The notes: generated from the sequence alone by a model not told the origin. A stretch of DNA of 64,000 nucleotides from Platycnemis pennipes (GCA_933228895.1 OW121846.1:77698064-77762063), one strand, 5' to 3'. Shown: positions 11,364 to 22,092, counted from the stretch's first letter. Numbers and translations: made by a program.

Positions 11364-12022
11364 AGAGCGGCGAAATATGTAAAAGGGTGTTACGATAGGG
11401 AAAGCAGTGTGTCTGGTATGTTAGCTGAATTGGGATGGGAATCGCTGTCACAACGCAGGCTGAATTATAGACTTAATCTTCTGGGAAAATTTAAGCAGTG
11501 ACATTTCATTAATGACGTTAATCATATATTGCTGGCTCCGACTTATTACGGTAGGCTCGATAATTCTAATAAAATTGAGGAGATAGATTGCAGGACGTAC
11601 ATATTTAAAATGTCATTTTTTCCACGTACGTTTCGAGATCAGAACGTTAGACATCGCGGAAATCGGTAATAATTATAGAGGTAGTATTCAGAGTAGGTCG
11701 ATAGTATTTTTTTATTTCCTGCATATTCAAAACAAGGTGTGACCCGCATGCATTGCTTTTTTTTGCATGCATGAGTAGGTATCTATGAAATCGGTGTCGA
11801 ATTTCAAGTCATGTATGGTATTCGTTGGTGTGTCTTGCATGATTTGGATTTGGTATTTTTTTCTCTATTTTCCCCTAATTACTTTTAACTACTTTTAAAG
11901 TTATGGTGTTTTATTTGTGTTGTTCATTTTTTTTGTTGTTTCAATGTTCCTGGTGTGGATGCACCCCCTGCCACACACCCTCGAGGTGGCTTGCAGGGTA
12001 TGTCGTAGATATAGATATAGAT
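11364..12022 (+). mobile_element. LINE-A ORF end and 3' end
   Basis: Forward LINE-A from the segment encoding RAAKYVKGCYDRESSVSGM and LAELGWESLSQRRLNYRLNL through the 3' UTR to the stem-loop (11965-12000) and a decayed tail. The coding part has stops. The tail runs directly into an inverted copy. Confidence 0.7.
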
Positions 12023-12064
12023 AATACCCTGCGAGCCACCACGAGGGTGTGTGGCAGGGGGCCA
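12023..12064 (-). repeat. Minimal LINE tail, tail-to-tail with the previous copy
   Basis: Only the terminal module is present, in reverse (AATACCCTGCGAGCCACCAC, then GAGGGTGTGTGGCAGGGG). With 11960-12010 it forms a near-palindrome whose centre is the shared GATATA-type tail. Confidence 0.75.
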
Positions 12065-12248
12065 TATAGTAGCATTGTATTGCATGCTTCCTTTGCTGTT
12101 TTAATCTTTTTTTTTAATTGAAGTTTAGACTACTGTACTGTATTATTAGTAATCCTTTTTACGCATTTTATGTAGAGCATGTGTGGTGGTAGATAATCAC
12201 CCCCTGCCTGTATGGTGGCTTGCAGGGTATTATGTAGATGTAGATGAA
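12065..12248 (+). repeat. LINE-B 3' end
   Basis: 3' UTR only: GCATGCTTCCTTTGCTG, T-rich tract, TGAAGTTTAGAC, GGTGGTAGATAATCACC, GGTGGCTTGCAGGGTATTA, tail TGTAGATGTAGATG. Confidence 0.75.
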
Positions 12249-12249
12249 G

Positions 12250-13109
12250 TATATTTCAGCTTCATATGTAATCAATTTAGAAGCCATCGACATAAATCTC
12301 GCTATATTGGCGCATTATTTTTCGAAAAATATTTTTGCATATTTGTTTACGTTAAATCCTAACATTTGTCACGCCAGTCTTGAATCGCACCTCAATTCCC
12401 TTTTAGGTGATTCCATATCTTCGTCGTTAACGATCAGCACCTATACTACGTCGTTATCAGAAAAGAAGCGATAGTTGGAAGCGAAACAATTACAGTAACT
12501 AGATGTCTAATGAGGTGTAGTTTTCTGTCTCGCTCTCTTGAGTTCATTAGTTCAATTACTAAGTTGCACTTAATTAACGATTGTCATATCGATATAGAAA
12601 TGAGGGCTCAGTTCTGATTGTGCGATGAAACTCACTGTTTCTTTGGACGGAAATGCGGCTAGAAAACTCTGAAGAATTTTTAACATATTCTTTTAAGTCA
12701 AGCGTCCTTATGCTTCATGGAAAAGGCAACGCAGACGTTTCTGTAGAGCGGCCATATATGAGATATCACGCGGAGGGTGTGTGTTAGGTGGAATGATGTG
12801 CAATCCTCCAGTAAATAAAAACACGGAATACAATCAGCGTATACTCCACCATGTTATTTATACCATCATTACCTGGGAATGTTCTAATCCTCATCCTTTA
12901 CGAGGGCTATGAGAGCCTCGTCCTCTGAAAGTGAATATATGATCGACGATAGCGAAAAATGAGGATTCGTCACACTTGAAACGTACAGGACAATAAAATG
13001 AAGTGATGTCTCAATCAACTTTATGGGCATGTAACGCATTGGATGATAACCGCGTGAGTGTGAACGTGTGCATACTACACATTGAAAACATTATCTAGCG
13101 ATGTATCTA
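12250..13109. other. No gene recognised
   Basis: Unassigned sequence. The first 200 bp might be a decayed upstream LINE part on the minus strand, but I found no firm motif. The rest shows no ORF or repeat match in the window. Confidence 0.4.
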
Positions 13110-13800
13110 CATCTATATAATACCCTGCAAGCCACCATAAAGGTGTGTGGCAGGGAGTGAATTCTCACCAAACATGCACTGCATATCATGCTTAAAAAAG
13201 GATTTGATTTTTTTTCAATTTTTAATATTGATATACTAGTCGAAATTTTACTATTTTAAAAGATAAAAATAGCAAAGTAAACGTGTAAAAACATGCTGTT
13301 AGTGGGCTACCTTCAAGTCCTTATACCAACATGCAGCTACCTATGCTATACGTTGATTCACTCGTATTGGACATATTTACCGTTATTCGTATCTCTAATT
13401 GTACGAGGGAAAAAGGGCATTTTGAATCTGTCAGTTCGGCAATCAATTTCTCTAATTTTATGATTATGGTCCAGTCAACCATAGTAAGTTGGGGTTCGCA
13501 AAATATTTTTAACATCATCACTGAATGGAGAAGAGAAAAACTAACGATGCAATTCCACAAAACATTTTTATTTTGACACCACCATGGTTTCGCTGCGGCG
13601 CAGCATCATCAGGATGATGCTGCGCCGTACCGTCCCATTACAAATCTTGCCGATCTTCGCTACACGCATTCAAGTTCATTATTTATACCGATTTCGTAGG
13701 GATTCCAGATACTGGCAGCATATTCCAAAAGTGGTCTAACAAGGGAAAAGTGGCTGATTTCTCGTACATGATCGTCACATTTACCCAATTCTCTTTTGAT
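13110..13800 (-). mobile_element. LINE-B copy split by a hammerhead-bearing insertion
   Basis: Minus-strand LINE-B: tail near 13110, stem-loop, 3' UTR, ORF end to 13522. More upstream ORF sequence lies at about 13640-13800, matching the region encoding the ISHFSLVRPLLEYAAS-type segment of other copies. Between them lies the insertion 13523-13640. Part of the LINE, about 200-300 bp, is missing at the junction. Confidence 0.65.
13523..13640 (-). ncRNA. Hammerhead-ribozyme-like hairpin (mutated cleavage triplet)
   Basis: On the minus strand, CTGATGA (plus 13606-13612), a stem-loop GCTGCGCCGCAGC, GAAA (plus 13588-13591) and then CCATGGTG appear in hammerhead order. CC/GG would form a minimal stem III. 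The expected GTC cleavage triplet reads GTG, so cleavage is doubtful. The flanking GTGTCAAAATAAAAATG and GGAATTGCATCGTTAG segments are shared with 34685-34874, showing a common mobile source. Borders are approximate and no target duplication is clear. Confidence 0.6.
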
Positions 13801-14212
13801 TAAAAGTATACAGTTTCGTGGAGCGATATTCCTCGTCGGATCGGGGAGCCATTCAACGTGCTGCGTAGAAGGCGCCCCTCTGGGCGACTGGAGAAATTCT
13901 TAGTCATCCTCCATACTCAGACAAAAGCTATAATAAAATATTTTTTTTAAGTCATCAGTTCAGTGCATAAGTCTGACTTTTGGAGGTTGGGTATCAGCTG
14001 CCCTCGATTGTCCTTTCATGCCAGCGCCTTTAGTGAGCAGGGCATTGTAAGAGAGCCGTGGAAGGAGGCCCTTGATGCAGGAATGAGAACGACCAGGGAG
14101 CTGATGAAGGCAGTTAGTTAGCGATTAAGAATTGGTTTACTGGTCAACCAATCGTGGAGAATTTCGTGGAGTGCATCAATGCAAGACGGGCGTGCCAAAG
14201 GAAATAGTGTCT
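13801..14212. other. No gene recognised
   Basis: Unassigned, somewhat less AT-rich sequence. I see no domain, splice-bounded exon or repeat match. Confidence 0.4.
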
Positions 14213-14970
14213 TCACCCCACATCCCCATTGCCTTGGAAATAAAACGAAAGAATCCATTTTTCAATTGCTTGTAGGGCATCATTTAAATATTGTTTATCG
14301 TTTGGGCATAGAATTTCCCTGTACACTACTGTGTCATCGGCAAATAGACGAAGCTTACTTTTAACCACCTTATTGATATCATTTATGTACAGAAGGAACA
14401 GGAGTGAACCTATCACACTACCTTGTGGGACACCCGAAGTGACTTCAATTGCCGGGGAGGTAACAACGTCCAAAACAACCCTTTGTACCCGCTAATGTAG
14501 AAAATCATTTATCCATGATATAATAGTACTGTCTAACCCATAAGATTTTAATTTCAAAATTAGTTTTCCATGAGACACATTGTCATAAGCTTTCTTGAAA
14601 TCGAGAAATATAGCATCCACTGGAATATTATTGTCGCCTGAAGCTAAAATATCGTGGGAAAAGAGAGCAAGTTGAGTTTCACATGATCTGCTCTTCCGGA
14701 AGCCATGCTGAACACTTGACAATAAATTCTGGCTATCTAGGTGCCCCATGACTGAACTGGCAATTATATGCTCCAGGATCTTGAATGAAATGAATGTGAG
14801 GGATATAGGTCAGTAGTTAGATGGCTGCTCCCTATCAAGAGATCTAAGGTCAAGAGATCTAAGATACTTATATCGCTCAACTTATTTGCGTATTGGTTCA
14901 ATTTCCAGTCAAACGAATGAATAGATTGTTCATCCAGATACTGTTCTGCGTTATTCATTTGCTTCACTAA
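14213..14970 (-). pseudogene. L2/CR1-like LINE reverse transcriptase fragment
   Basis: Minus-strand frames 14749-14492 and 14473-14213 carry RT motifs in order: QHGFRKSRSCETQLALFSHD, IFLDFKKAYDNVSHGKLILK (first catalytic Asp), EVTSGVPQGSVIGSLLFLLY and KLRLFADDTVVYRE (FADD intact). The C-terminal part is missing. A frame 14967-14764 encodes decayed upstream sequence. It is more diverged from LINE-A than the other copies. Confidence 0.8.
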
Positions 14971-15189
14971 TTTTTCGCGCCATCATCTTCATAGCTGCTT
15001 CCGTGTACTTGATTAATCAACTCAGTTTTAATGAAATAAGGGACAAAAGCGTCTAAAGCATTTCTTCAATCTAACCCGTGCAATGTAAATTCCATGTTAT
15101 GTTATGTAATTCATGGTAGACGACTGGCAGATGAGGTAATTTGCGCCATTTAGGTGGGTAATAGGGTGACAGTAGGATTCTTCGCTGCC

Positions 15190-15385
15190 ATATAGTAGAA
15201 CGCTCCAAATGTTTGTTCTGGTGACATGTTTCCTCACTTTCTCGCTTTAATTTGTCGATGTAAGCTGAGTCTTCTTCTGGTAGAGTGCTCTTTTCGCTTG
15301 GGCAATTCTACTGGCAATTTCTCTTTTGCTTCGTCCATCGCTGGTTGCTCGGCTTCCCGGGTAACAGAACTCTTCCACTTCGGTC
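15190..15385 (-). mobile_element. RTE-like fragment
   Basis: The minus strand encodes EEFCYPGSRATSDGRSKREI and ASRIAQAKRALYQKKTQL, the counterpart of CYLGSRVTNDGRSKKEI in the RTE at 2240-5092. It is a short piece fused in a chance open frame to a LINE-B fragment on its other side. Confidence 0.75.
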
Positions 15386-16095
15386 CTCAAGTTAATCGTA
15401 AACTGGGATTCCTCAAAAGAGTACTGGGTAAATGTGACGATCATGTACGAGAAATCATCTACTTTTTTTCCCTTGCAAGAACTCATTTGGAATATGCTGC
15501 CAGTGCATGGGATCCCTACGAAATCGGTCTAAATAACGAACTTGAACGTGTGCAGCGAAGATCTGAAAGATTTGCAAAGGGATGGTACGATAATTATACT
15601 AGCGTATCCAGTCTATTAAATGAATTAAAATGGGAATCATTGTCAGATCGCAGGTTGAAATTTAGACTTTATCTCTTGAATAAATTCCAAGACAATATTT
15701 TCAGTGATGATATTAAAAATATTTGCGAACCCCAACTTACTATGGCAGACTGGACCATAATTATAAAATAAGAGAAATTGATTGCCGAACTGATAGATTT
15801 TAAATGTCCTTTTTCCCTCGTACAATTAGAGATACGAATAACGGTAAATATGGCCAATCGGAGAGTAGCAATGGATAGCATTGGTAGCTGCTTGTTGGTA
15901 TGAGTACTTAAAGCTAACCCTACTAACAGAATGTTTTTGCATGTTTCTTTGCAATTTCTATCTTTTTTAAATAGTGAAGTTCTGACTAGTATATTAATAC
16001 TGTTCCTTTTTTATGCATGATATGTAGTGCATGTTTGGTGAGAAATCACCCCCTGTCACACCTTTGTGGTGGCTTGTAGGGTATTATGTAGATGT
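15386..16095 (+). mobile_element. LINE-B ORF end and complete 3' end
   Basis: It encodes VNRKLGFLKRVLGKCDDHVR, RTHLEYAASAWDPYEIGL and ELKWESLSDRRLKFRLYL, then a stop, then the LINE-B 3' UTR, stem-loop and ATGTAGATGTAAATG tail. It is the best LINE-B 3' reference in the window. The open frame 15226-15771 starts in the antisense of an RTE piece, so its first 50 or so residues are not LINE protein. Confidence 0.8.
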
Positions 16096-16097
16096 AA

Positions 16098-16335
16098 ATG
16101 TAGGAGTTTTCAAGGAACGGAGGAAGGGTGGAGAGAAACCCGTAGTCGGCATTAGCCTACTGTTAACGACAGGCTCAAGGCTAAACGTCTCATCCGACGG
16201 ACCCTCCACTAAGCACTCAAGTAGGGACCGGTTTGCCGCTGAAAAATCCGCCACTTCCGGAATCGAACCCGGGCCCTCGGGATGGGAGGCCAGTACTCTA
16301 GCCACCACAACAACCCGATCCCGCAAATTCCATTC
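16098..16335 (-). repeat. tRNA-derived SINE (SINE2)
   Basis: On the minus strand a tRNA-like head contains a B-box-like segment (plus-strand GGAATCGAACCCGGG) and an A-box-like segment (TGGCTAGAGTACTGG). A body follows with the GGTTTCTCTCCACCC landmark, which is also seen at 46055-46260 and 47215-47290. It sits right after a LINE-B tail. Confidence 0.7.
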
Positions 16336-16429
16336 GTGATTCTTTTCACTTTATTCCATATTCGGCATGAGTTTTATCTTTTGGGAATTACTGCTCCTGG
16401 TTTTATGGGTGCATCATATGCTGATTGAA

Positions 16430-17300
16430 TATTGCCTTCAAGTGAGCCACAAGGTAGTGTGATAGGTCCTCTCCTGTACCTTCTGTATATATATGACAAT
16501 AATTAGGTTGTGAAAAGGAGGGTTCGTCAATTTGCCGGTGGCGCAGTAGTGTACAGCGAAACTCTAAGCCGAGACGATAAAGAATCTTTAAAGATGACCT
16601 AGAGGCAATTGGAAACTCGTGTGATACATGGCAGTAGGAATTTTAAAAATGTGCAGTAATCAATTTTTGAACACCAATAGTTCTCCTACTCTAACACTTA
16701 CGACATTAAAGATAAATAATTGACAAACGTTGAATCCATTGAATCCATCTTGGAATAAGACTGACACGTGATCTTTCTTGGGGTAAACACATACGCCAAA
16801 TAATTGGTCAAGCTAATGGTAGACAGGGATATATCAAAAGAGTACTAATATAATATAATGATCACGTACGAGAAATTAGCTACTTTTGACTTGTCATAAA
16901 ACATTTGAAATACTCTGCCAGGAATTTTTAGGAAAGATGCTTAAATAACGAACTGGAGTGTGTGCAGCGAATATCGAGAAAATTTGTAAAGGGAGGGTAT
17001 GATAATTACATTAGCGTACCCAGTCTATCATATGAACTAAAATGGAAACATTTATTAGACCGAAGGCTGAAATATAGATTAATCTTTTAACTAAATTGCA
17101 ATACAATATATTCACTGATGACGTTAAAAATATTTTGCGAACTCCAACTTGCAATGGTATACTGGACCATAATCATAAAATTATAGAAATTGATTGCCGA
17201 ACTGACAGATTTAAAATCTTCTATCCTCGTACAGTTAGAGACATGAATAGTTGGAAATATATTTAATAGTATATATAAACAACTGCATAAATAGTATATT
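16430..17300 (+). mobile_element. LINE-B reverse transcriptase fragment, decayed
   Basis: Forward LINE-B in broken frames, with a GDRSSPVPSVY-like segment, then RFVNLPVAQ* in place of the FADD box region, NSWNK-type thumb, and the ORF end TDRFKIFYPRTVRDMNSWKY. Many stops are present, and it ends without a recognisable 3' tail. Confidence 0.6.
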
Positions 17301-17324
17301 TGAAATAGTTTAGTGCAACAGTTA

Positions 17325-17425
17325 AAAAAACCCTTGTATTATGCTAGACTTGGCCAGATAAATAAGATTAGAGAGATAGGATGTCGTACCGATGGATTCA
17401 AAATGTCATTTTCCCCCGTCTTTAG
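17325..17425 (+). repeat. Short LINE-A ORF-end fragment
   Basis: Encodes a segment like TLVLC*TWPDK*D*RDRMSYR, corresponding to YYARFDQPKKIREIDCRTD of the copy at 17884-18759. It is about 100 bp and abuts the start of the next LINE-A copy. Confidence 0.6.
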
Positions 17426-18870
17426 TTCCTATATGTAAAAGCGGTGATAGGGAAGAACCTAGTAACTACAGACCCATTTCACTCACGTCAATCTCTTGTA
17501 AGATATTTGAGCACATTGTAGTCAGTTCGATCATGGGTTCCGAAAAGGTAGATCTTGCGAGACACAATTAGCTTTATTCGTACACGATATTTTAGTCTAC
17601 GGCGAAAACAGTACTGAAGTTGATGCGATATTTTTAGACTTCAAAAAGGCATTCGATAAAGTTCCTCATGATAAATTAATCTTGAAGTTAGAGAGTTTTG
17701 GTATAAATAAAGACGTTGTGTGTCGGTTAAGAGAATTCTTAAGTGGATGAGAGCAGAGGGTGTTCATAGATGGTATCATGTCGGACACAATTGAAGTCAC
17801 ATCGGGAGTTCCCCAGGGTAGCGTAGTAGGTCCGCTCCTATATTTTCAATACATGAACGATTTGGGTACCGTACATTAACGATTTGGGTACCGTAGTTAG
17901 TAGTAAGCTTAGATTCTTTGGACACGGTGCGGTAGTGTATAGGGGTATATCAAGAGAAGAGGACAGGAAATCGCTTAGCAAAGATTTAGATGCAATTCAA
18001 GAGTGGTGCGACAAATGGCAGTTAGAGCTTAACCTTAAAAAGTGTGTAGCTATCAATTTTTGGAGGAGGAATAATTCGATAGAGCATACCTATAAAATTA
18101 GTAACACGAAGATCGAAAACGTAGAAACCATAAGATATCTAGGTGTAACAATTACTAAGGATTTATCGTGGGGAAGACACATAAGGGAAATATGCGGCCG
18201 AGCGAAGAGAAAGCTAGGATTTATAAAAAGAGTACTAGGGAAATGTGATGAGAAGACAAAAGAGCGATGCTATTTTTCACTAATTAGACCCCACCTTGAG
18301 TATGCAGCCAGTGTATGGGATCCTAATGAATTAGGTTTGATCAGAGAACTAGAGTGTGTGCAGCGTAGAGCAGCTAGGTTCGTCAAAAGGTGTTACGATA
18401 GGTTGAGTAGTGTATCAGAATTAATACAAGAATTAGGTTGGGAATCATTATCAGAGCGTAGGTTAAAGTTCAGATTAAATCTATTAGAGAAATTTCAATC
18501 GGAAAGCTTTACTGAAGATGTTAGGCACATATTAAAAACACCAGCGTATTATGCTAGATTCGACCAGCCAAAAAAGATTAGAGAGATAGATTGTCGTACC
18601 GATAGATTCAAAATGGCATTTTTCCCCCGTACTATAAGAGAACAGAATAGGCAGCATAGGAAAGGGATAGGTAGGGGAAATATTTTAGAGTATTCTGTAG
18701 TGCATGATGCATGTATTAACCCCTCAAATACTATAGATACTAACAATCCAGTTGCATGAGATACTTTAGTTGCTTGTTTGCATGTTAGTAGTACATGCTT
18801 GGTGATCTTCAACCCCTTCCACACACCCTCGTGGTGACTTGCAGGGTATCGTGTAGATGCAGATGTAGAT
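17426..18870 (+). mobile_element. LINE-A, best-preserved copy, 5'-truncated
   Basis: Starts within the RT fingers (VPICKSGDREEPSNYRPISL), passes through an SKRHSIKFL region in a shifted frame and GVPQGSVVGPLLY, then the long frame 17884-18759, the 3' UTR, stem-loop and a GATGCAGATGTAGATGTA tail. It serves as the reference for the other LINE-A copies here. Confidence 0.85.
17884..18759 (+). pseudogene. LINE-A reverse transcriptase C-terminal half, catalytic box lost
   Basis: A 291-residue open frame. KLRFFGHGAVVYRG near residues 8-21 stands where L2/CR1 elements have LxLFADDxVVYR, so both catalytic Asp residues are gone. Thumb and C-terminal motifs follow: DKWQLELNLKKC, IRYLGVTITKDLSWGRHI, RPHLEYAASVWDPNELGL, RAARFVKRCY. 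The frame opens after a 22-bp tandem duplication (17856-17877 copied at 17878-17895) that places a stop just upstream. It is not a functional polymerase. Confidence 0.85.
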
Positions 18871-19205
18871 GTACTCCCGTACTGTAAGAGAACACAATAC
18901 GCAGCATAGTAAAGGGATAGATAGGTTAGATATTGTTATGGTAGTCTGTAGTGCATAATGCATGTATGTATTGACATTTACTAACCCATGCATGGTAGGA
19001 AAAGAAAGATGAAAATATTTAGATAAATGCCATTATAGCCAGTAATCCTTTATTGCTTTGTAGATACTAACTATCTATATGCATGTGACCTTATTGTATA
19101 ACATCCTTCCATGTAGTAGTCTAGTTGCATATTAATAATTCTCTACCCCCTGCCACACACCCACTCTGTAGCTTACACGATATTGCCTAGATGAAGATGT
19201 ATATA
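18871..19205 (+). repeat. Further LINE-A-like 3' ends in tandem
   Basis: Directly after the previous tail a second 5'-truncated copy begins (ACTCCCGTACTGTAAGAGAA, equal to the CCCCGTACTATAAGAGAACA site near 18630). It runs to a weak stem-loop (CCCCCTGCCACACACCC near 19145) and tail (TAGATGAAGATGTATA). The internal sequence is partly diverged. Confidence 0.65.
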
Positions 19206-19229
19206 TAATCATGTGCATCTCGCAGAGCT

Positions 19230-19448
19230 AGTTGCATAAAAGCATGAAGATTTAAAGCTAACCCAACTTCCAGCATGTTTTTGCATGTTAATTCGGTATT
19301 TTAATCTTTTTTTAAATAATTAAATGACGACTAGAATATAGCTATAATTCTTTTTAAGTAGGATATGTAAATTATGTTTGGATGTGAATTCACCCTCTTC
19401 CACACACTTTTATGGTGCCTTGTTGGGTATTATGTACATCTACATCTA
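19230..19448 (+). repeat. LINE-B 3' end
   Basis: Landmarks are AAGCTAACCC, GCATGTTTTTGCATG-like, the T-rich tract, TGGATGTGAATTCACCC, CTTGTTGGGTATTATGTA. Its tail is shared with an inverted copy that begins at about 19436. Confidence 0.7.
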
Positions 19449-19640
19449 CATTATACCTGCTAGCCACCATTAAGGTGTGTGGCAGTGGTGAATTCACACC
19501 GTATATGCATTACATATCATGCTCAAAAAGATTTAATAACTATATTCTACTCGAAAAATTACAATTTTATAAAAGATTATAGATTTATGTGTAGCTATGA
19601 ACACGTTTTTCCAATTTAAGTGCATCATGAACATTGTTCA
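19436..19640 (-). repeat. LINE-B 3' end, tail-to-tail with the previous copy
   Basis: Reversed tail (CATCTACATCTACATTATAC), stem-loop, GTGAATTCACACC and the A-rich complement of the T tract. The two copies meet in the microsatellite. Confidence 0.7.
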
Positions 19641-19879
19641 ACGTAATGATATAATATGTGTATAACTCCTAAAATACAAATCCACAGCTGTAAGAGAAGT
19701 TATGAGAGAAAAAGAAAATATGATAAATTCAATGCAAATTACAATTTGAATAGCCATCCAATCCTTCACACGTTTGCGTAGGGACGAGTTTGGTGGACGA
19801 GGGTACGCCAAGAAATTGAACCATTTGCAAAGAGCCGATAAATGGAAAAAACATGTTTCCATCCCAACATATGCATCAG
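19641..19879. other. No gene recognised
   Basis: AT-rich unassigned DNA between LINE-B fragments. The minus frame 19862-19638 has no recognisable domain. Confidence 0.4.
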
Positions 19880-20330
19880 ATTCGTACAGTTACATCTATA
19901 TATACATAGCAACTTGCAACTCACCATAAAGGTAAATGGTAGGGGGTAAATTCACACCCACAATGCATACCTTACAGGGGCGTCGGAACTATTTTCGCCG
20001 GGACCTTGAAAAGGGCCCGGCTCCTATGAAAATGGCCTGCATTTTTTTGCGGATAGGATGGGGTAGAGACTAGAATTCCGCTAAAAGTGCATATTAAGGT
20101 GGTAGAATATGCATCAGAAGGGAAAAGGCCAGCTGGAAACAAGTGAAATTAAATTTTTATTAATGAAGACTCATTTATCAAGGGCCCGGGGCAAATTCTG
20201 GGAGGGGCCGAATGCCCTCCCTGCCCCCCACTTCCGACGCCGCTGTTACCTTATATACTTAAAGAGGATTAGTAGCTACATTTTTGTCTAACTATGAAAA
20301 TTTAAAAAAAATTAAAGAGCGGTGCAAGTT
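19880..20330 (-). repeat. LINE-B 3' end split by a hAT-type MITE
   Basis: The tail and stem-loop complement (19885-19965) and the following 3' UTR (20246-20330) are separated by the MITE 19975-20245. Removing the MITE restores the usual LINE-B order. Confidence 0.65.
19975..20245. mobile_element. hAT-type MITE, 271 bp, 8-bp target duplication
   Basis: The ends are CAGGGGCGTCGGAA and, in reverse complement, CAGCGGCGTCGGAA (13 of 14 match). It is flanked by ATACCTTA (19967-19974) and TTACCTTA (20246-20253), an 8-bp duplication with one mismatch. Terminal CAG and 8-bp duplications are typical of hAT elements (established knowledge). It has no coding capacity and carries two GGGCCCGG-type GC-rich motifs internally. 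Confidence 0.85.
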
Positions 20331-21924
20331 TGCATTTACGTGCTGTTTTTTCGTTGGATAAATCCAGTATACCGACATGAAACTATACATTGTCTTCAGA
20401 AGTCTGATCGTCTTCATTAGGCACCCTGAAAAAAAGTGCGAGTCGTTCACCGAAACGTCTGACGCGGCTGGGATCCCAAGAAATCCATTCGCCATGTACG
20501 CAGGAAAAACACCAGTTCTTTCAAAGCCCATAAAAGGTAAGAAAGCTAAGCTTTCATGTGTTTCCGAAGAGGAAAGGTCTAATAACCTGGTGGGTAGGAT
20601 TGAGAAAAGATTCACATGAGTGGGTGCAGAGAGTAATGCGGATTTGTACGGAGGCTCATTGCTTCAGGCTCGCATTTTCTAATATAATTGAGCGAGGACG
20701 ACGGAAGCACGTCCATGGACGAGAATACGGGACAGAGCGCGCACCTGCACCACAGTGAATATCGCTCCAAGGCAGACAGACAGTTTGACGAATGGGCATG
20801 GAGCTGTCATCCAGCGCAGGGAAGAAGAACCCCTCCAATTTTAGCTGCCTCGGCTGCAACAGAGCGGCCATGCCTGATGTTTATCTGCTGCGCAGCACCT
20901 CACGGATAGCACGAATCTATGGGGACCAGAATATTCATAAATATTATACACTTATATTTAATATATACCTAAGAATTTAATATTATTAACTTCAAAGTGA
21001 GACCAGGGATTGATCAATTTCTAAAAGAATGGGAAGAATAAGTGTTTAAGTAAGCAACCGTTTAACTCAAGTGCTTTGCCAACTCATTCCGAGTTGATGA
21101 GGAATGGTGCTTCGTTGAAAGTTATTGAGGATGGTTGGTGATGTCAATTTTCCCGGTTTATTGTCCTGCCACGGCCATACGACAGATTTTCATCCATTTT
21201 CGAGGAACTAATGGGCAAATGCTGTCGGAAACGGGCTCGTAGCATTTGAGGCCTAAGTGTTTGCGTCATATGCGTTTCCTTCGCCCGCTGGGAAGCACGC
21301 TGACCGCTCCAGTGGATGAAAACAAGGATTATTATATTTTTTGTTTCGTTTGATCGACTCGACCAAGCCGGAAACTTGGCCGTCCGTGTGGCTGCAGAGG
21401 GTCTTTAGGGAGAGAGGGAGGGGGTGAGCCACTGGGGGAGACGGATGAAGCGAGACGCATGGAAGGGGATAACAGAGAACGGGAGAGCCGCACGAGAGAC
21501 CTGGCAGCGTTGCAACCCACTGGAGCGAGAGACTTGAGTCCAGCCTGGCAACTTCGCTTCGTGCCCACTCTTCTGTTGATGTTGTTATTGGGACTTCTGG
21601 GGTTGTATCTCTGGGTACGAGGCGCAGGGAAAAGGGATGAGTGAGGGATTCGATGCTATCATGACGCTTCTAGGAGAAAGCAGAACTGGGACTCCATTGC
21701 GAGGAGATATTCTAAAAAGTTTTCAATGAAAGAGGTAGCTTGGTGGCATTTTATTACCGTATTGTTTCAAATCTGGAAATATTCTAAGGTAACGGCATTA
21801 CTGCGTAGCGCATATGGAAACCCTTGAAGCCGAAAAAGTGGCTAAAAAGTATTACAATTTTTTGGGGGTGGTAAAGCTATAAATTACTACCTGAATTTCC
21901 GAGTGCCAATCCACTTTGCATAAT
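20331..21924. other. No gene recognised; GC-rich stretch at about 21330-21640
   Basis: Short frames (for example 20377-20619 on +, 80 residues) lack recognisable domains. The 21330-21640 part is GC-rich with many CpGs and overlapping frames on both strands, one ending in a Leu-rich segment. This could be a promoter, an untranslated exon or chance. I see no splice-bounded exon I would call. Confidence 0.4.
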
Positions 21925-22092
21925 TGGCTGGTATACCCTATTACTATGCAGATACTAACTATCTAGCTGCATGTTACCCTATTATCTAGCATGTTTCCAT
22001 GTAGTTGCATGTCAAAAGTGCATGTTTGGTGATCTTCATCCCCTGCCACATACCCTCGTGGTGGCTCGCAGTGTATTACGCAGATGTAGATA
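21925..22092 (+). repeat. LINE-A 3' end
   Basis: GATACTAACTATCTAGCTGC, GCATGTTTGGTGATCTTCAT, CCCCTGCCACATACCCTCG and a GCAGATGTAGATAG tail. 3' UTR only. Confidence 0.8.

Noticed and set aside
16084..16339. Overlapping frames on both strands (about 80-100 residues)
   Set aside because: Composition effect of a tRNA-derived SINE.
21332..21644. Possible small Leu-rich membrane protein on + and its minus partner
   Set aside because: Open frames on both strands in a GC-rich patch, no family signature or splice evidence.
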